Positions 59,899 through 64,000 of a stretch of DNA of 64,000 nucleotides are shown here, in pieces. The notes beneath the pieces are model-generated. The model saw nothing but the letters and a program-made list of their open reading frames with translations. It did no database searches and was not told the origin of the DNA. Origin of the DNA: Pohlia nutans (taxonomy: Eukaryota; Streptophyta; Bryopsida; Bryales; Mniaceae); assembly GCA_022496805.1 (NCBI GenBank), contig CM040085.1, positions 47,211,811-47,275,810 on the forward strand. The letters run 5' to 3'. The translations under genes were made by a program, and so were the position numbers. Numbering within the stretch: position 1 is the stretch's first letter; the number at the start of each line of letters is the position of its first letter.

Positions 59899-61045
59899 TT
59901 AACTCCTAAACGTTGTTGCAGCCAGAATTTAGCAGATGGATGTATCTAAAGCAAAGTATCAGAGAGTAGATGAAGGAATTTTCGTCCAATTCTATTTATG
60001 AAGGATCTTCATTGGTCATGTCATCATTTCAAGTAAAATTAAGGTCATTCAAGCTATTTTTGGATTTTACATGGGGTCCTAATTACACAAAGAGCTATGA
60101 AAACAGTTCACCATGTAGTGTATTTTGGATTTTTCTATGTTTTCTGGCTTAAACTAAATTTAGGCCATGAAAACGAGTTCTATTGCATTTGAGCTTAACT
60201 AACAAAATGAGGCTTACCAAGACTAGTTTCTATTCCACTTTGAAGTTTTGAAAATTTTGAAAATTGAGTGTTTTATTAGAGTTACAAGTTCAGTGAGTAA
60301 TTGGATATTACAATGGTGTATCTATTTTTCTAAATTTAGATACGCCGACGGTTTTCATTTACCGTACATTTCTTCATTGTAATTTACACCTTTGGTTAAA
60401 AGAAATTGGAATTAAATTTTCATAGTATATTTTGTAATTGATAGAATTTGTTTTACAATCACTTCAAAAAATCATAGTAATTTCCAAATTTCATCAAAAT
60501 TTATGAAAAATTCATGGTTTGTAGTAGACACATGGCTTCATCTACCAAAAATTAAAAAACTAGTACAAATGATAGTCAACTAGTTTTTCATCTATCTCAA
60601 TTTCTTTTGGATCTAGTTGACTATCATTTGTACGGTATGGATCTTCAAAAAAGATATTGTGATTTTTTGAAAAACAACACAATTGGTTTATGTCAAGTTT
60701 CATTCTTAGTTCAAAAAGTGAGACTTTAAATACGATTTTCCAAAATAAGTAGAATCAAATGACAAAATCCATACCATCTCATAGTGCATGTTATTCCAAT
60801 TCTATTACAATTTTTTTTTTAAATTGTGTTAATTTGGGATCTTTTTTGAATTTTGAGAGCATACCTTGCAAAATTAATTAAAAAATTATTAATAAAACAT
60901 ATGATGAACCCAACCTTATAGATCATGTGATCTTCAAATTCACATTTACAACTTGCTTTGTACATCAACTCCATTTTTGTTTTTCATCAAACATTTTATA
61001 ACAAATTTTTGAAAATAGTGTTGAATTGGGACGTTAAAGGGTTAT
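59899..61045. mobile_element. Chimeric TTAA element: P2 left part joined to inverse R right part
   Basis: From 59899 (TTAA-CTCCTAAACGTTG) it follows 22640-23374 to about 60555. After a short inverted repeat (ACAAATGATAGTCAACTAG and inverse, 60565-60635) it follows 2453-3003 in inverse to ACGTTAAAGGG-TTAT at 61045. Confidence 0.7.
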
Positions 61046-62660
61046 CTCCCAAAGGAGCAAGGCTCATTTTCCAAGTTTAGTCACCTCAGTGTGGAATGAG
61101 TATCGATCTTCAATTTTTGAAATATTTTGTGGTGATTCCACTCTTTGTAACAAAGATGGGAAGGTAATTTGTGTACTTAGGTGATGTATAGATCAAAAGA
61201 TACAATCATGCAAAAGTGAAAAACCTAACTGCGAGCAGCTCCTCAAAATTTTCATACAATAAACTATGCATCTGAATTTTTGTACACAATCAGCTAACAC
61301 CCCCTGCCATATACACAACCGCCAAATTCATTTTACCAAATTTGAGACTAAACTTTGCATTTTCGACATTTTCGGAAAGTTTCAAACTCGGGCAGCGGAC
61401 TTATAAAAAAAGAAAAAGAAAAAGTGCAACCAACTTTGTAGTTTATAATCTTACTTTTGAGGAACCCTGAATGGTTGAAAATTTGTAAGTGCTAATAAAT
61501 TCAAGTTGATTGAAATATCCTATGGTTGGATCAATCGAAAATGTTTTAGATCAAAAACTATTTACCTTTTCATGAAAAGGGGTACTTTTTGGCAGCTTTG
61601 GAGTGTTTAGAGAGAAACATAGTTATGGTCCTTCATGGGTTAATGGAAACTTGAATACTGGTATACCTGTGACTGCAAGTTTTTTTTTTTTGAATTAAAT
61701 TTTTAAATTTTTAAATAATCTTGCTTTGCAGTAAAGGGTTCCCTTTATTTCTGTGACTGCAAGTTTCATAACGCAGACAATGTCTTTTGCTCAATCAAGA
61801 AATCAGTAACATGATGCTAAACTTTAAATGAATGAGCACAAGCCAAGTGTGGTGGGTACAGCATTGGCCATTGAGCGTATCATACGAAGTATGGTATATG
61901 GCATACGGTACGGTATATGGAATATGGTATGTGTAGCATAATGGGATCAGAAAGCTCAATAAAGGTTCATTGTGCGAAGGTTTAATTAATTTTGTTGCCA
62001 CTGTACATAAATTTCATAATAATAATAAATGAATTCTCACAAGTGTGGTGGGTACAACTAATATACCAGTGGCCGGGTAAGTACAGCATACCATACAGTA
62101 TCCATAATGATATTGGAAAGCTCAATAAAAGGATTTGTTGTTTACATAGTGTCTTCTCTTCCTTTATGATGTTTTCATTTTCAGGCTTTTGAGTCGTCAT
62201 CCGCTTACGAGGATACAGCATATCAGGCACTCTGGGAAAATCTACAGTAGTTTATTACCGGGGTACTTATGGGTGATGAACGAAAAACATCCATGGATGA
62301 ATTACATTTTTCATTCATCCTTGTCTTTGTCTTTCAGTTTTTACTTTTAGAGGTTAGCTTTTACTTTATGATAAAATCTTATCTTTGAAAAAAACTACTT
62401 TTATATTAAGCATTTTCTCTTGCTAATAGGATTGTTTATGTGCCCAATTCAAAAATTTAGGCACCATAAAATTATCTAAATTTCTATGTTGAAGCTTAAA
62501 CATAATTTATGCAAAGTATAGGATTTAGAACAATATTTCACAGTTTACAAGAATTTTTAAAATTCATTTTCTAAAACCAACACCAAAAAATACAAAAAAC
62601 TTCACATCAATATAAAAAAATGATTGTATATAACTTCCATTGCAAGGAAACACATGCAGC
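61046..62660. other. Unassigned AT-rich sequence
   Basis: No gene. Near 61850 and 62045 the block AAGTGTGGTGGGTACA occurs twice, followed by similar sequence (CAGCAT.., GGAAAGCTCAATAAA), suggesting a diverged ~190-bp duplication. Confidence 0.4.
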
Positions 62661-63206
62661 TTAACCCTTTAACGTCCCGATTCAACACTATTTTCAAAGA
62701 AGCGTTATAAAATGTTTGATGAAAACCAAAAATGGGGTTGATGGTCAAACCAAAGTTGTAAATGTCAATGTGAAGATAACATCTGTATGGTTGGATTTAC
62801 TCCTTTTTTATTCAATACTTTTAAATTAATTTTTCAAAATTTTCTTTTGATATTCAATTTAAAATCCCAAATTAGCACAATTTAAAAAAATATATGGTAA
62901 TGAAATTGGAATAACATGCACTACGAGATGGTATGGTTTCCATTATTTGATTCTACTTATTTTGGAAAATCATATTTAAAGTCCCACTTTTTGAACTAAG
63001 AATGAAACTTGACATAAACCAATTCTGTTGCTTTTCTAAAAATCATAATAACCTATTTTGAAGATCCAAACTGTACAAAGGATAGTCAACGTGCTCAAGA
63101 ACCAAGAGAATTTTAGTGGATGAAAACTGTCCAATTTGGATGAGAATCTAGCAGTTTCAATCTGTGCGTCATTCACATAGTGGATGCTGGCACGTTAAAA
63201 GGTTAG
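62661..63206. mobile_element. TTAA-flanked MITE, family R, copy 2
   Basis: Begins TTAA-CCCTTTAACGTCCCG and ends GGCACGTTAAAAGG-TTAG. Collinear with 2453-3003 over its whole length. Confidence 0.85.
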
Positions 63207-63729
63207 CAATCCAAACATCACAATTTAATTAAAATGTCACCTAAACATCCTAATCTTGTAATTCTTGTTGCCACTCAGCTATCACAAGTCAAATGTTAAA
63301 ATAAAATAAAATTTATTAACAAACACAAGTAGCCTCCATTTATAGTTCAAAAAACTGTGCTAATAAATATGAACAAAATAACACACATACAACTACAACA
63401 CCGTACTTGGCTGTCAAGGTCGGCAAAAAATAATTATAAAAAGAGATGCCCAAATTTTTAAGAAATTATTTTTTCAAAAAAAATCTATTTTCTATGGTGA
63501 AAAAAGAATCTTCAAGAATATCCACCGAGTCTCGAAGAGTATTTGTATCAATTTGGCACCTTAATTAAATATTCGACAAAAGTTGCCGATCATGATAGCT
63601 GAGTATGGTAGTAGAAGAAATGCAAGAACCAAGCTTAGAATTGTGAAATGACTTGGATTGAATATCTCCTGAGGTTGCCAATAATCCCATCAATTTATTT
63701 TGTCATTTGGACATTAAAACAACTAGCCA
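63207..63729. other. Unassigned AT-rich sequence
   Basis: No gene. I see no clear element ends in this stretch; its left border is the TTAG end of the preceding MITE. Confidence 0.35.
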
Positions 63730-63887
63730 AAAAATAGTTAAAATATAAAATACCAAAACCAAAAAAATATTCATTTCATACACTTGAAAAAAATAACAAG
63801 ATTGGACAAACCTCGTGGAATTACACATGGTCAAAGTTTAGTTGACTTTAAGATATGCAAAAAAATTGATGTATATATCTCACTTAA
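63730..63887. mobile_element. Partial inverse copy of TTAA family T
   Basis: Matches the inverse of 28846-29020 (ATTCATTT, ACAAACCTC.TGGAATTA, TGGTCAAAGTTTAGTTGACTT) and breaks at a TTAA where a new element begins. Confidence 0.6.
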
Positions 63888-64000
63888 CCCTTAAGTGCCC
63901 AATTTAACCATATTTGGTTGCTCAAAATTTTCAAGTGGTTACACTACCCCCGATAGTGCAGTTTTTGCATTTTCTTTTTATTTGGATTTCAGAAAGATAA
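63884..64000. mobile_element. Left end of a TTAA-flanked MITE cut by the window edge
   Basis: Begins TTAA-CCCTTAAGTGCCC, similar to the V/W left ends (TTTAGTGCCC/CTC), and continues past the window. It is inserted at a TTAA inside a T-family copy. Confidence 0.65.

Overview
The window is a stretch of land-plant nuclear DNA. It carries three intron-bearing genes of plant-specific or plant-typical families in an AT-rich background full of short non-autonomous DNA transposons. No sequence in the window fixes the species. A SHORT-ROOT-type GRAS gene split by three introns, and a decayed reverse-transcriptase tail near the left edge, would fit a non-flowering land plant, but this is inference.

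Layout. 1-11.2 kb is repeats: twin 172-bp CACTA-ended MITEs, three large foldback elements and several TTAA-flanked MITEs. 11.2-16.7 kb holds a protein phosphatase 2C gene on the + strand (8 coding exons, 360 aa). 17.7-21.2 kb holds a convergent gene on the - strand for a leucine-rich-repeat receptor-like kinase (4 exons, 592 aa); its kinase domain has lost the catalytic Asp and the DFG Asp, so it looks like a pseudokinase. 21.3-50.7 kb is a gene-free repeat field. 50.7-53.2 kb holds a GRAS transcription factor of the SHORT-ROOT type on the - strand (4 exons, 467 aa). 53.3-64 kb is again repeats and unassigned sequence. For all three genes the exon joins keep the reading frame exactly and rebuild conserved motifs across each junction. 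The phosphatase and the receptor-like protein belong to signalling families and the GRAS protein to development, but nothing here shows that they act together.

The most unusual content is a swarm of at least 20 MITE-like elements of several sequence families. All have ends of the form TTAA-CCC(C/T)(T/A)AA... and ...TTAGGGG-TTAA. Four places in the window act as natural empty-site controls and indicate that TTAA is the duplicated target. The clearest is the right arm of a 1.8-kb palindrome, which preserves the pre-insertion sequence of its left arm. TTAA targets with CCC termini point to piggyBac (Kolobok or Sola3 are alternatives), groups I do not know as well described in land plants. Neighbouring elements often share one TTAA, forming chains. 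A second set of elements has CACTA-type ends with clear 3-bp target duplications, including a burst of six related ~173-182-bp copies between 41.4 and 46.2 kb. Stowaway-like elements, large foldbacks, a minisatellite in a GRAS intron and a short repeat found in introns or leaders of all three genes complete the picture. No transposase gene is visible, so all mobile elements appear to depend on sources elsewhere.
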